Assembly: GCF_900094585.1 (NCBI RefSeq)
Contig: NZ_FMAG01000003.1
Coordinates: forward strand, 904,285 to 968,284
From: Martinezella multihospitum
GTDB lineage: Bacteria > Pseudomonadota > Alphaproteobacteria > Rhizobiales > Rhizobiaceae
Length of the DNA stretch: 64,000 bases
Direction of reading: 5' to 3'
The translations under genes and the position numbers were made by a program. Of this stretch, positions 43,017-51,042 are shown in pieces. Below the pieces are notes generated by a model. It was not told the origin of the DNA, made no database searches, and was given only the letters and a program-made list of their open reading frames with translations. How positions within the stretch are numbered: the stretch's first letter is position 1; every line of letters starts with the position of its first letter.

Positions 43017-45578
43017 ATGGCAGTATTTCCTCAAAAGGCGAAGGTCGTCATCATCGGTCTCGGCGGTATCGTCGGCGCATCGATCGCCCACCATCTGATC
43101 GAGCGCGGCTGGGACGATATTGTCGGCATCGACAAATCAGGCATCCCGACGGATATCGGCTCGACGGCGCACGCATCAGATTTCTGCTATACGACCAGCC
43201 ATGATTTCCTCTCCTGCTGGACGACCCTCTACTCCATTGATTTCTACGAGAAGCTCGGTCACTACGCCCGCGTCGGCGGCCTGGAAGTTGCCCGCGTCGG
43301 CGATGATGACCGCATGGCCGAGATCAAGCGCAAGGTGACTTCGGGCAAGGCCTTCGGCACGCGCGTGAGCCTGGTCGATGCAGCCGAGATCAAGGAAAAA
43401 TTCCCGCTGATCGAGGAAAGCATGGTGCAGGGCGGCATGTGGGACCCGGATGCCGGCCTCGTCATCCCGCGCTCGCAGACGGTTGCCGGCAAGCTGATCG
43501 ATGAAGGCGAAAAGAGCGGCAAACTCCTCTCCTTCGCCAATACGCCCGCCCAATCCCTGATCGTCAAGGACGGCCGCATCTCCGGCGTCGTCACCCATCG
43601 CGGCACGATCGAAGCCGAATATGTCATCGTCTGCGCCGGTCTCTGGGGCCGCCTGATCGCCGAAATGGTCGGCGAAGACCTGCCGGTCATGCCGGTCGAT
43701 CACCCGCTGACCTTCTTCGGCCCCTACAACGAGTTTGCCAATACCGGCAAGGAAATCGGCTTCCCGCTGATGCGCGACCAAGGCAATTCAGCCTATATGC
43801 GCGACACCGGCGATCCGAAGACGGCCGAAGGCGGGCAGATCGAATGGGGTTACTACGAAGAGAAGAACCCGCGCCTCTGCCACCCGCGCGACCTGCTCGA
43901 AAAGCATGAGGCACGTCTGTCGCCCTCGCAGCGCGATCTCGACATGGAGCAGATCATCGAGCCACTCGAGCGCGCCATGGAACTGACGCCGATCCTCGGC
44001 GAACTCGGTTACAATGAAGGCCATTCCTTCAACGGTCTGCTGCAGGTCACCACAGATGGCGGCCCGTCCGTCGGCGAAAGCCAGAAGGTTCGCGGTCTCT
44101 GGTATTGCGTCGCCATCTGGGTGAAGGACGGCCCCGGCTTCGGCAAGCTCGTCGCCGACTGGATGACCGACGGCCGCACGCCCATCGATCACAACAGGAT
44201 CGATTATTCCCGCTTCTACCCGCATATGCTGGAAGAGAAGTTCATTGAAGGCCGCTGCACCGAGGCTGCCCAGAAGATCTACAATCCCGCCGTCCATCCG
44301 CGCGAACCCTACGCGACCGGCCGCAACATCCGCCGCTCGCCCTTCTATGAGCGTGAAAAGGAGCTTGGCGGCTACTTCATGGAGCTCGGCGGCTGGGAGC
44401 GCGCCCACGGCTATGCCGCCAATGAGCACCTGCTGGAAAAATACGGCGACCGTATCCCGGTGCGTGCAAACGAATGGGACAACCGCCACTTCTGGCGCGT
44501 CTCCAATGCCGAGCATCTGGCGCTGAGCGAAGATTGCGGCATCATCAACCTCTCGCATTTCGCCATGTACGACATCGAAGGCCCTGATCATGTCGAGCTG
44601 CTGGAATGGCTCTGCGCGGCCAAGATCGGCGGCGATGCCAATATCGGCAAGGGCATCTACACCCACTTCCTCGACGACGAGGGCATGGTGCGCGCCGACT
44701 TCACCGTCATCCGTATGGCCGACCGCTGCCGCCTGATCGACGGCGCCGATGCCGGCCCGCGCGACTTCCACTACATGCGCCGCGTCGCCGAGGACAAGGG
44801 CTTCGACGTCACCATTACCGACGTCACCGAGCGTTATGTCACGATCGGCATCTGGGGACCGAATGCCCGCGTCAACTTGCAAAAGGTGGTCGAGAATCCG
44901 GAAAATCTCTCGCACGAGAACTTCCCCTTCGCCGCGATCAAGCAGATCCGCATCGCCGGCAAGAACGTCACGGCATTCCGCATCTCCTATGTCGGCGAAC
45001 AGGGCTGGGAACTGCACATGGCCTATGGCGATGCGCTGGCGGTCTGGGACGCGCTGCGCTCGACCGGCGCCATCGCCGTCGGCGTCGAAACCTATGCCAA
45101 CAGCCGCCGCATGGAAAAGAGCCTGCGCCTGCAGAATGCCGACCTGCTGACGGAATATAATCTGCTCGAAGCCGATCTCGCCCGCCCGAAGGTCAAGGAG
45201 GCCGATTTCCGCGGCAAGGCCAAGCACCTCGAATATCGCGCCCGCGAGCACCAGCCAGCCATGCTCTGCACGCTCGTTGTGACCGATAATATCGACTCGA
45301 ACGGCGTGGCCCGCTACCCGGTCGGCATCCTGCCGGTCATGGATCCCGAAACCGGCGAAACCCTGGTCGATGACCTCGGCCGCCGCTCCTTCACCACCTC
45401 GATCGCTTACGGCCCAACGATCGGCAAGAATATCGCACTCGCCTACCTCCCCTGGTCCTATGCCCAGGAGGGTCGCAAGCTGACGGTCGAATATTTCGGC
45501 GAGACCTACCCGGTCGAAGTCGCAGGCGTCGGCTACAAGCCGCTCTACGATGCGGAGAATCTGAAGCCGAGAAGCTGA
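43017..45578 (+). CDS. FAD-dependent oxidoreductase / GcvT fusion (dimethylglycine or sarcosine dehydrogenase-like)
   Basis: It probably oxidises an N-methylated amino acid and passes the one-carbon unit to tetrahydrofolate. In this 853-residue protein, residues 1-380 form a DAO-type FAD domain (KVVIIGLGGIVGASIAHHLIERG, then STAHASDFCY near the flavin-attachment position), followed by a middle domain, and residues from about 430 to the end match the aminomethyltransferase GcvT (LSHFAMYDIEGPDHVELLEWL, ISYVGEQGWELHMAYGDALAVWDAL, GVETYANSRRMEKSLR). The first glycine of the usual GGGIVG is preserved as GLGGIVG. It is monocistronic in appearance. Confidence 0.88.
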   Translation: MAVFPQKAKVVIIGLGGIVGASIAHHLIERGWDDIVGIDKSGIPTDIGSTAHASDFCYTTSHDFLSCWTTLYSIDFYEKLGHYARVGGLEVARVGDDDRMAEIKRKVTSGKAFGTRVSLVDAAEIKEKFPLIEESMVQGGMWDPDAGLVIPRSQTVAGKLIDEGEKSGKLLSFANTPAQSLIVKDGRISGVVTHRGTIEAEYVIVCAGLWGRLIAEMVGEDLPVMPVDHPLTFFGPYNEFANTGKEIGFPLMRDQGNSAYMRDTGDPKTAEGGQIEWGYYEEKNPRLCHPRDLLEKHEARLSPSQRDLDMEQIIEPLERAMELTPILGELGYNEGHSFNGLLQVTTDGGPSVGESQKVRGLWYCVAIWVKDGPGFGKLVADWMTDGRTPIDHNRIDYSRFYPHMLEEKFIEGRCTEAAQKIYNPAVHPREPYATGRNIRRSPFYEREKELGGYFMELGGWERAHGYAANEHLLEKYGDRIPVRANEWDNRHFWRVSNAEHLALSEDCGIINLSHFAMYDIEGPDHVELLEWLCAAKIGGDANIGKGIYTHFLDDEGMVRADFTVIRMADRCRLIDGADAGPRDFHYMRRVAEDKGFDVTITDVTERYVTIGIWGPNARVNLQKVVENPENLSHENFPFAAIKQIRIAGKNVTAFRISYVGEQGWELHMAYGDALAVWDALRSTGAIAVGVETYANSRRMEKSLRLQNADLLTEYNLLEADLARPKVKEADFRGKAKHLEYRAREHQPAMLCTLVVTDNIDSNGVARYPVGILPVMDPETGETLVDDLGRRSFTTSIAYGPTIGKNIALAYLPWSYAQEGRKLTVEYFGETYPVEVAGVGYKPLYDAENLKPRS

Positions 45579-45589
45579 TCTCTCACGGG

Positions 45590-45620
45590 CCGGAAAGCGA
45601 GGTCATGCCTGGCTTTCCGG
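45590..45620. terminator. Hairpin between convergent genes
   Basis: Nine-base arms CCGGAAAGC and GCTTTCCGG with a 13-base loop lie between the FAD/GcvT gene and the alpha/beta hydrolase gene. There is no clear T-run. Confidence 0.4.
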
Positions 45621-45627
45621 TCGTCTG

Positions 45628-46491
45628 TCAGGCCGTGTGATCGATGATGGCCTGCGCGATCTCGTCAATGTCGCGCTCGTGGATTTCGTGTCCTCCACTT
45701 TCGACCCGGTGCAGCCGGGCATCTCGGACGACCTTGGTGAAGGCCTCTCCGTGCTCTATGGGAAACAGTGGATCGGCTGTGCCGTGGATCGCAAGGACCG
45801 GCAGTTTGATATCGGAGGCCTGAAGCCTTGCAGGCCTTTCCTCACTCACGAGCGTGAAATGGTTCGTAGCACTTGCAAATGATGGCGACCGAGCCATGTC
45901 GCGGGCGATCAAGGCACTTGCAGCGTCAGGATCGTGCGGATGCCGGGTGCCAGCAAGCATCGCCGTCTCGCGACGCAGGAAATCGGCAATGGCCTCGAGG
46001 TTCGACCAGTCGACTGCTTCAGCCGACCTGGAATGCTCTTGATAGGCCTTTGTCGAGGAGGGCAAGCCCTCGACGCCGAGTGGTGATGTGCTGATCAGCG
46101 TGAGCGTCCGCACGCGCCGGGGATGGCGCAACGCGACTTCTTGTGCAACGGCGCCGCCCATCGACATGGCCGCCACATGCGCCGTTTCCAATCCGTAGCC
46201 GTCAAGAACGGCGATGGCATCGTCGGCCAGGTCGCTGAACGAATAACGGGGTTCGCCTTGCGGATAATGTGTCGAGAGGCCCGTGTCGCGCTGGTCGTAT
46301 CGGATCACATAGCGTTGGCGGGCGGCGAGCGCCTCACAGAACCTGTCCGGCCACCATAGCATCGAAGCCATCATTCCCATGATCAATATTATGGGCCGGC
46401 CGGAGGGATCACCGAATGCCTGGGTCTGCAGTCTTGCTCCCTTGGCCTCGATTGACGTCTCGGTGACGACGAATGATCCCTTTCGTTCCAT
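45628..46491 (-). CDS. Alpha/beta hydrolase
   Basis: This hydrolase of about 287 residues has IILIMGMMASMLWWPDRFCEALAARQRYVIRYDQRDTGLS (strand three and oxyanion loop), the nucleophile elbow AAMSMGGAVAQEVALRHP, the acid in LAIHGTADPLFP and the His in VESGGHEIHERD. It resembles esterases of the 3-oxoadipate-enol-lactonase or aclacinomycin methylesterase type (DQRDTGLS), but the substrate is unknown. Starts at 46491, 46503 and 46557 are in frame; I prefer 46491 because the conserved fold begins soon after it. Confidence 0.83.
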   Translation of the reverse strand: MERKGSFVVTETSIEAKGARLQTQAFGDPSGRPIILIMGMMASMLWWPDRFCEALAARQRYVIRYDQRDTGLSTHYPQGEPRYSFSDLADDAIAVLDGYGLETAHVAAMSMGGAVAQEVALRHPRRVRTLTLISTSPLGVEGLPSSTKAYQEHSRSAEAVDWSNLEAIADFLRRETAMLAGTRHPHDPDAASALIARDMARSPSFASATNHFTLVSEERPARLQASDIKLPVLAIHGTADPLFPIEHGEAFTKVVRDARLHRVESGGHEIHERDIDEIAQAIIDHTA

Positions 46492-46599
46492 GATAAAATC
46501 CATCCGATTGCAAATTGCAACTGGAATCCATATTGCATGACCGATCCTGTTATGCAATCAGTTTATAAAGAAGGTGCAATACGGGAACCGATTTCCATT

Positions 46600-46677
46600 A
46601 GAGCAAATCCAGAAAGCACCCAGCGGTGTTCCATCCAGAACCATGTAAGGAACATGAGTTAGAGCTGTTCGGAGTTC
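46600..46677. repeat. Degenerate RIME-like repeat
   Basis: TAGAGCAAATCCAG, CCAGCGGTGTTCC and a later TTAGAGCTGTTC partly match the ends and core of the element at 8722-8826. Many differences indicate decay or another subfamily. Confidence 0.4.
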
Positions 46678-46728
46678 CGCGAGAACTGAACCGCGATGGC
46701 GATTGAGACAAGATGAGGGAGGCTTGTA

Positions 46729-47514
46729 GTGTTGCAATGTGCCGATTTTTACGACGCTGAACTCTCACGGCATAACCGGCATTTGCGGGCAATCGCCGGC
46801 GTCAGAAGGCGCGATCGGGTGCTCGATATAGGCTGCGGCGCTGGACAAACTACCCGGGAAGCAGGCCTAGTCGCAATAGAAGGCGGCGTGGTCGGTGTGG
46901 ACACTTCCGCCGAGATGCTCGAGATTGCGCGACAACGTTGCGCTGACGCGGGATTGCGCAACGTCGGCTTCGAACTGGGCGACGCACAAAGCCACAGCTT
47001 TCCAGCTGCCAGTTTCGATCTATGTATCAGCCGGTTCGGCGTTATGTTCTTTGCCGATCCGCCGGCGGCATTTGCCAATATCGCCCATGCAATGCGCCCG
47101 CGCGGACGCCTCGCCTGGATGGTATGGCAAAGCCAGAAGCGCAACGAATGGTCCGGCGCCATCAGGCATGCGCTGGCTCCAGGAGGCGCAATTCCAGAAA
47201 ATGCCGGCAAGCCGTTCTCGCTTGGCGATCCCATCATAACCAAAGAGCTGCTAAGCGCCGCCGGCTTCACCTCAATCGACTTTGTCGAGGTGGACGAACC
47301 GGTGTTCTATGGCGCCAATGTCGACGCCGCCCTCGATGCTCTTGGCGGTCTCTATATGGTCAAGGACGCGCTGACGCACACCGATGAGGCGCCCGATCAA
47401 GCACTGCAGCGACTGCGTGATTTGTTGGAAGCTCATATGACCTCCGAAGGCGTACTCTTCGACTCCCGCGCATGGATCATCACCGCTGAACGGGTCAGTG
47501 GGGCCAGTGCGTGA
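46729..47514 (+). CDS. Class I SAM-dependent methyltransferase
   Basis: This 261-residue protein has the SAM-binding motif VLDIGCGAGQTTRE near residue 34, the acidic loop VVGVDTSAEMLEIARQRC, GDAQSHSFPAASFDLCISRFGVMFFADPPAAF, and a C-terminal substrate-lid region. It belongs with UbiE/methyltransferase type 11 proteins; the substrate is unknown. The start is a GTG preceded by GAGGGAGG. It is the last gene before the island boundary. Confidence 0.85.
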   Translation: MLQCADFYDAELSRHNRHLRAIAGVRRRDRVLDIGCGAGQTTREAGLVAIEGGVVGVDTSAEMLEIARQRCADAGLRNVGFELGDAQSHSFPAASFDLCISRFGVMFFADPPAAFANIAHAMRPRGRLAWMVWQSQKRNEWSGAIRHALAPGGAIPENAGKPFSLGDPIITKELLSAAGFTSIDFVEVDEPVFYGANVDAALDALGGLYMVKDALTHTDEAPDQALQRLRDLLEAHMTSEGVLFDSRAWIITAERVSGASA

Positions 47515-47859
47515 GAAGGCCTAGCCCGACAGAGTTGGGGCACGCGATAGCTCAGAGTCTAGCCTTTCGCGTTTGAGCTGGCGTGTGCGGCTGCCTTTGA
47601 TTTCCTTGGGGAATTTTCTTTCGTTCGGCTTCTGGTTAAGGTGATCTAGCGAACGAGGAGCTACGATTACCAGCGATGGCTTATGCCTTAGCGCGGGGGA
47701 TATTTGTGTTTGGTGGTGGGAAGGATTGGTTGCGGGGGCAGAATTTGTTATTTTCTGTCCCGCGGCGTCGGCTTTGCCTCCTTGCAGGCCCCTGATGAGG
47801 CGTTAAATCCTCGACCCGTTACCAATACAAAAAGGCCCGCTTGATGCGGGCCTTTTTGT
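47515..47859. other. Non-coding junction before the island
   Basis: This interval contains no gene. It holds a decayed copy of the tRNA-fMet 3' end at 47725-47747 (22 of 23 positions identical to 63682-63704) and the left part of the large terminator that begins at 47821. Confidence 0.6.
47725..47747 (-). repeat. Remnant of tRNA-fMet 3' end (second att-like copy)
   Basis: The sequence ATTGGTTGCGGGGGCAG followed by AATTTG matches the tRNA-fMet end at 63682-63704 with one difference. It lies 135 bases left of the attL copy at 47860 and may be a relic of an earlier integration. Confidence 0.55.
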
Positions 47860-47865
47860 ATTGGT
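47821..47865 (-). terminator. Strong intrinsic terminator, probably native to the tRNA-fMet transcript
   Basis: Perfect 20-base arms (47821-47840 and 47846-47865) with loop TTGAT contain GCGGGCCTTTTTGTATT, so both strands have a T-run. On the minus strand it begins immediately at the ACCA end of the tRNA fragment in attL, as expected for the original terminator of a tRNA-fMet at the end of an rRNA operon. Confidence 0.8.
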
Positions 47866-47875
47866 TGCGGGGGCA
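47860..47875. repeat. attL of the island
   Basis: This is the 16-base copy of the tRNA-fMet 3' end, fused on its left to the terminator at 47821-47865 and continuing on its right into AT-richer island sequence. Confidence 0.75.
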
Positions 47876-48030
47876 TGCAACTATCTAAACTTGCGTTATT
47901 TTACAAATGGTTACCCCTTACTACGACAGATGGCCATAGCGGCTAAAAGCGGCCTGTTTCGCAGCGCAGCGTAGTAGATTGTGCGGCTCGCAATGCTCGC
48001 TGCAAACGCCCCTGCGCCTGCCATATGCTC

Positions 48031-48294
48031 CTAAAACTTAAGCGAGCGTCCTATTTCCCGACTACGCCCGATGCGCAGTTTCGATCCAACCAGTGGCGAC
48101 CGACGCAGAGCAACCAGAATTCTCTCAGAAGCCACGATGCCAACATCGAGCTGCACACCATCTCCGATTTCTCCCGCGTCAGACGCGATCATATTGGAGT
48201 CGAGAGCAGTCTTATGCGGAATATGATCAACAGGCATCGCGGTACTCCTGTCATCTTTTGCAGTCAACAAGGCCTCCCTATCTGTTTCTATCAT
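48031..48294 (-). CDS. Small hypothetical protein
   Basis: This is an 87-residue frame starting at an ATG. The composition is plausible for a protein (ALDSNMIASDAGEIGDGVQLDVGIVASERILVALRRSP, repeating valine/isoleucine strands), but there is no clear Shine-Dalgarno site and no family I know. An open frame on the other strand over the same bases is less convincing. It lies just inside the island's left end, where gene remnants are common. Confidence 0.35.
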   Translation of the reverse strand: MIETDREALLTAKDDRSTAMPVDHIPHKTALDSNMIASDAGEIGDGVQLDVGIVASERILVALRRSPLVGSKLRIGRSREIGRSLKF

Positions 48295-48314
48295 AAAGTC
48301 ATACTGGCAATATC

Positions 48315-48506
48315 ATGATTAAAACTCCGCACTTCATTCACGGACCTATGCCCGCTGAAACCGACAGCTTCCTTTCACTTGAGCACATCCAAGAACTGAC
48401 ACTGGATACATCAAAACCCGAGGTGAAGCAGGCTTTGGCTACTTTAGCCAGACTTCTCGCAAGACGGACAGCATACAAACTATATCAAGAGGAAATATCG
48501 AAGTGA
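48315..48506 (+). CDS. Small hypothetical protein
   Basis: This 63-residue protein (LSLEHIQELTLDTSKPEVKQALATLARLLARRTAYKLYQEEIS) is predicted to be mainly helical with a basic C-terminal helix. No family is recognised. It begins 20 bases from the divergent small frame at 48294, so the two would share a promoter region. Confidence 0.45.
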   Translation: MIKTPHFIHGPMPAETDSFLSLEHIQELTLDTSKPEVKQALATLARLLARRTAYKLYQEEISK

Positions 48507-48732
48507 TTTATCCTCTTAATTCGCCTCGGGAACCCCCAAGCCAACACGAACATGGCGAAGCAAAATTCCGCAAGTCCTCAAAGGGTTATGATCGCTGCTG
48601 ACCACTTATTAAACTTTCTGCGGATCGCAGAATGCGGTGCATGCACAAAATCGCTCAGGCAACATAAAATGTTATCTCTTTGAAACCATCTGCCACGCTC
48701 TTCATTGAGCGCGGCAGATGAGCATTAAACAA

Positions 48733-49863
48733 TCATTCGTCTGTCCCGTTCAAAGTTTTGATCAGCGCCTTGTACAAGGCGAATGCTCGGGCATCACCTC
48801 CCTTTTGATTTCGGACCATCTCGCTCAATTCTGCCATGGGGAATCGCCTCAGCGTTGGTACGAGGTCGTCAGAATCAAAACCCTCGGGGGGATTGGCAAA
48901 AATGCGCACGAGCGCACCGAAAATCGAAGCGCCGTGTGTAAGTGGTTCATCCTTGTATGCTTCAGCCATGCAGGTCAAAGCAGCGGAAACGACTGCATCA
49001 CCATGTCTGCGAAGCGCAGTGGCAATCGAAGACGTAAAAGTGACATCTCCTGGCTTCCATGCGGTTGACGAAGTGTTCCGGGCAATAGCCAATCCTGCCT
49101 CAGACACAAGCCGCCGAATATCCAGGGCATCCTCATCACCGGCAGCAAGGGCCGCGTGGAAGTCATCCATACGGTTCATCGCTTTGCGCGCCCTGTTCGC
49201 AACAATAAACATACGTGCCTCGTCCTCCGGACTGCCATAGGTGAAGAGGCAGCAAGGCAACTGCGGCAAATCTCCCCGACGCGTCGCTGCAGCCCAGCGA
49301 TGCTGTCCGTCGATGATTACCTTTGAACCGTCAGGTCGTCGCGATACCACCAGAGGCGCACAAAGCCGCCAATCGAAGTTTGCGGCGATACTAGCGATAA
49401 GGCGGCGCGATCCGTCGTTGTCGATAGATCGCTGATAAGAACTGTCGACCGTAAGGGCGGCAACATGCACCCACTCGATACTTGGCATGGTGCCACGCGG
49501 CGCACCAAAGGCTATCTTCCGTTCGCTTCCCCGCTTTCCGCCAGAACCGGCTTTACTTTTAGTGCCGAACTGAGCGGACTTTCCTGGGCCGATAGCCGTG
49601 ATTTCCGGAACGATTTCGGCAGTGAAACCTGCTAGAAGTTCAGGAACTTCCTCCGGTTCACGGCACCATAACTTGCCACCATGTTCGATGACAACATGGC
49701 CAGAGTGAACGCGAGTTGTGCCGAGAGGTGTCGGGATCAGGAAAGATCCATTGGGTGATCTGTTTTCCGTTATTCTGTCACAAACCCAGGTCGGCATCGC
49801 AGAACCGTCGTTGAGCCATGTGCGAATGCTTCCAGCCAGCGGCATTTGCTGCTGTTGTGTCAT
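48733..49863 (-). CDS. ParB-like nuclease-domain protein (DGQHR motif)
   Basis: This 376-residue protein has a ParB/Srx-type fold in its middle: LTVDSSYQRSIDNDGSRRLIASIAANFDWRLCAPLVVSRRPDGSKVIIDGQHRWAAATRRG, where IDGQHR corresponds to the nucleotide-binding motif of the family. The N-terminal 110 residues are variable with a lysine/glycine-rich linker (KSKAGSGGKRGSERK). A helical C-terminus follows. AGGAGAA precedes the ATG at 49863. It is divergent from the DarT-like gene, with a 366-base gap between them. Related proteins (DUF6551) occur in phages and islands; whether it has a defence or regulatory role is not known. Confidence 0.65.
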   Translation of the reverse strand: MTQQQQMPLAGSIRTWLNDGSAMPTWVCDRITENRSPNGSFLIPTPLGTTRVHSGHVVIEHGGKLWCREPEEVPELLAGFTAEIVPEITAIGPGKSAQFGTKSKAGSGGKRGSERKIAFGAPRGTMPSIEWVHVAALTVDSSYQRSIDNDGSRRLIASIAANFDWRLCAPLVVSRRPDGSKVIIDGQHRWAAATRRGDLPQLPCCLFTYGSPEDEARMFIVANRARKAMNRMDDFHAALAAGDEDALDIRRLVSEAGLAIARNTSSTAWKPGDVTFTSSIATALRRHGDAVVSAALTCMAEAYKDEPLTHGASIFGALVRIFANPPEGFDSDDLVPTLRRFPMAELSEMVRNQKGGDARAFALYKALIKTLNGTDE

Positions 49864-50229
49864 GATCGTTCTCCTGAAATGTCGCGGCCCTATGCGCACG
49901 ACGCCACAGGCTATGAGGGGTATGTTTCACGAAGGAGAACGAAAGTCGTCTCAGGTGAACTGCCGCGTCGCGATCTGCCAGGAATTGATATTAGCCCACC
50001 TCGTAGACTTTGGGGGTTGAGAACTACGAGTGCGAAGCCTTCGCCGAAGTGGACATGGCGCTTCATTGTCGCAGATCCGTTCATGCCATTGTAAACATTG
50101 TTGACTTCGCAAGATACAGGAATGGAACAACTGGTCTGATCGTCACTGACGTGATAGTTGTAGAAATCTCTGAAGGGCGCGAAAATATAAATTTCGAGTG
50201 CCACCGCGACGGTTCCTTGGAGATACCGC
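49864..50229. other. Intergenic region between ParB-like and DarT-like genes
   Basis: I see no convincing gene in this 366-base stretch. One plus-strand frame from 50010 runs into the DarT-like gene in another frame and has no good start. The region must hold the divergent promoters; I cannot assign them with confidence. Confidence 0.4.
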
Positions 50230-51042
50230 ATGTCAATAATCAACCGCCGCAAGAGTGGTCATCCCGCAAAAACCCTTCAAAACCGCGCCAAAGGCGCTAC
50301 CAGGGAATTTTATCTCGTCCATGTCACGGGGGTTGGTTTTGCCAGGGAGATAATCCGGGAAGGCCAGATTGAAGCTCGCTTCTGCAAGGTATTCAATCAC
50401 GATCTGGTCTATTTTTTTGCCATGCGGCCAGCGTACAAGCTGAAAGGCGCTGATCAGAAGCAGGATATTCTCGACTATTTTCCCTTCGTTTTCCTGGTGG
50501 ACACCAGCAATCTCGGGGCGCCGTATCATGTTTATCCATTCGACACTGGCGGCGCTCTCGATGGCGCATTTGATGATGGCGCGAGTCCGGCAGTATTTCT
50601 AGAGGACTATGCACTCGAAGAAACCCTCCAAGCCGTTAACGATCACATTGAATGGGCGTTTGGCTCCTCCGGAAGCTATTACGACGGCAAAGTCCGGCGG
50701 GATTTTGGCAACACTATACCCGACTGGGACACGGGTCCGAAAACCTTCGCGAAAATTTCGAGGCTCGCGTCGGAGGGAAGCAACAAGCCAGACCGGCGGG
50801 CGTCAGCGGTCGAACTCGCCTACAGTCGGCACATCCCGCTTGAGGAAGTGAAATTTGCGATTTTGCCTCAACAGTTTCTCGAAAGTCCCAATGGAAACAA
50901 TCAGGACATGATCGACCGGCTAAATGCTGCAGGAATTTCTTGGGAGACGTATCAATGGCGACCGAACCGCGCGCCTGCTGATTTCCACACAGAGATAAAC
51001 AGGCGTGTTCGCGAACATCTCGCGGGGTGCGGTCAGATATGA
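50230..51042 (+). CDS. DarT-like ADP-ribosyltransferase candidate
   Basis: This 270-residue protein matches the layout of DarT (DUF4433) DNA ADP-ribosyltransferases. It has EFYLVHVTGVGFAREIIREGQIEARF (His31 in the position of the NAD-binding HxT and the IxxxG turn), HDLVYFFAMRPAYKL (Arg66 in the place of DarT's FYFxxRxPM), FPFVFLV, and RRASAVELAYSRHIPLEEVKFAIL (Glu195 in the place of the catalytic Glu of QAEFLV). GGAG precedes the ATG. It overlaps the 892-residue protein gene by four bases. No DarG-type macrodomain partner is adjacent. This is an assignment by pattern, not by alignment. Confidence 0.55.
   Translation: MSIINRRKSGHPAKTLQNRAKGATREFYLVHVTGVGFAREIIREGQIEARFCKVFNHDLVYFFAMRPAYKLKGADQKQDILDYFPFVFLVDTSNLGAPYHVYPFDTGGALDGAFDDGASPAVFLEDYALEETLQAVNDHIEWAFGSSGSYYDGKVRRDFGNTIPDWDTGPKTFAKISRLASEGSNKPDRRASAVELAYSRHIPLEEVKFAILPQQFLESPNGNNQDMIDRLNAAGISWETYQWRPNRAPADFHTEINRRVREHLAGCGQI

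Noticed and set aside
48687..48720. Stem-loop CATCTGCC...GGCAGATG after the ParB-like gene as terminator
   Set aside because: The stem is good but neither strand has a T-run; kept only as a hairpin of unknown role.
50010..50372. Plus-strand open frame before the DarT-like gene
   Set aside because: It needs a TTG start, overlaps the better-supported gene in another frame and ends in low-complexity residues.
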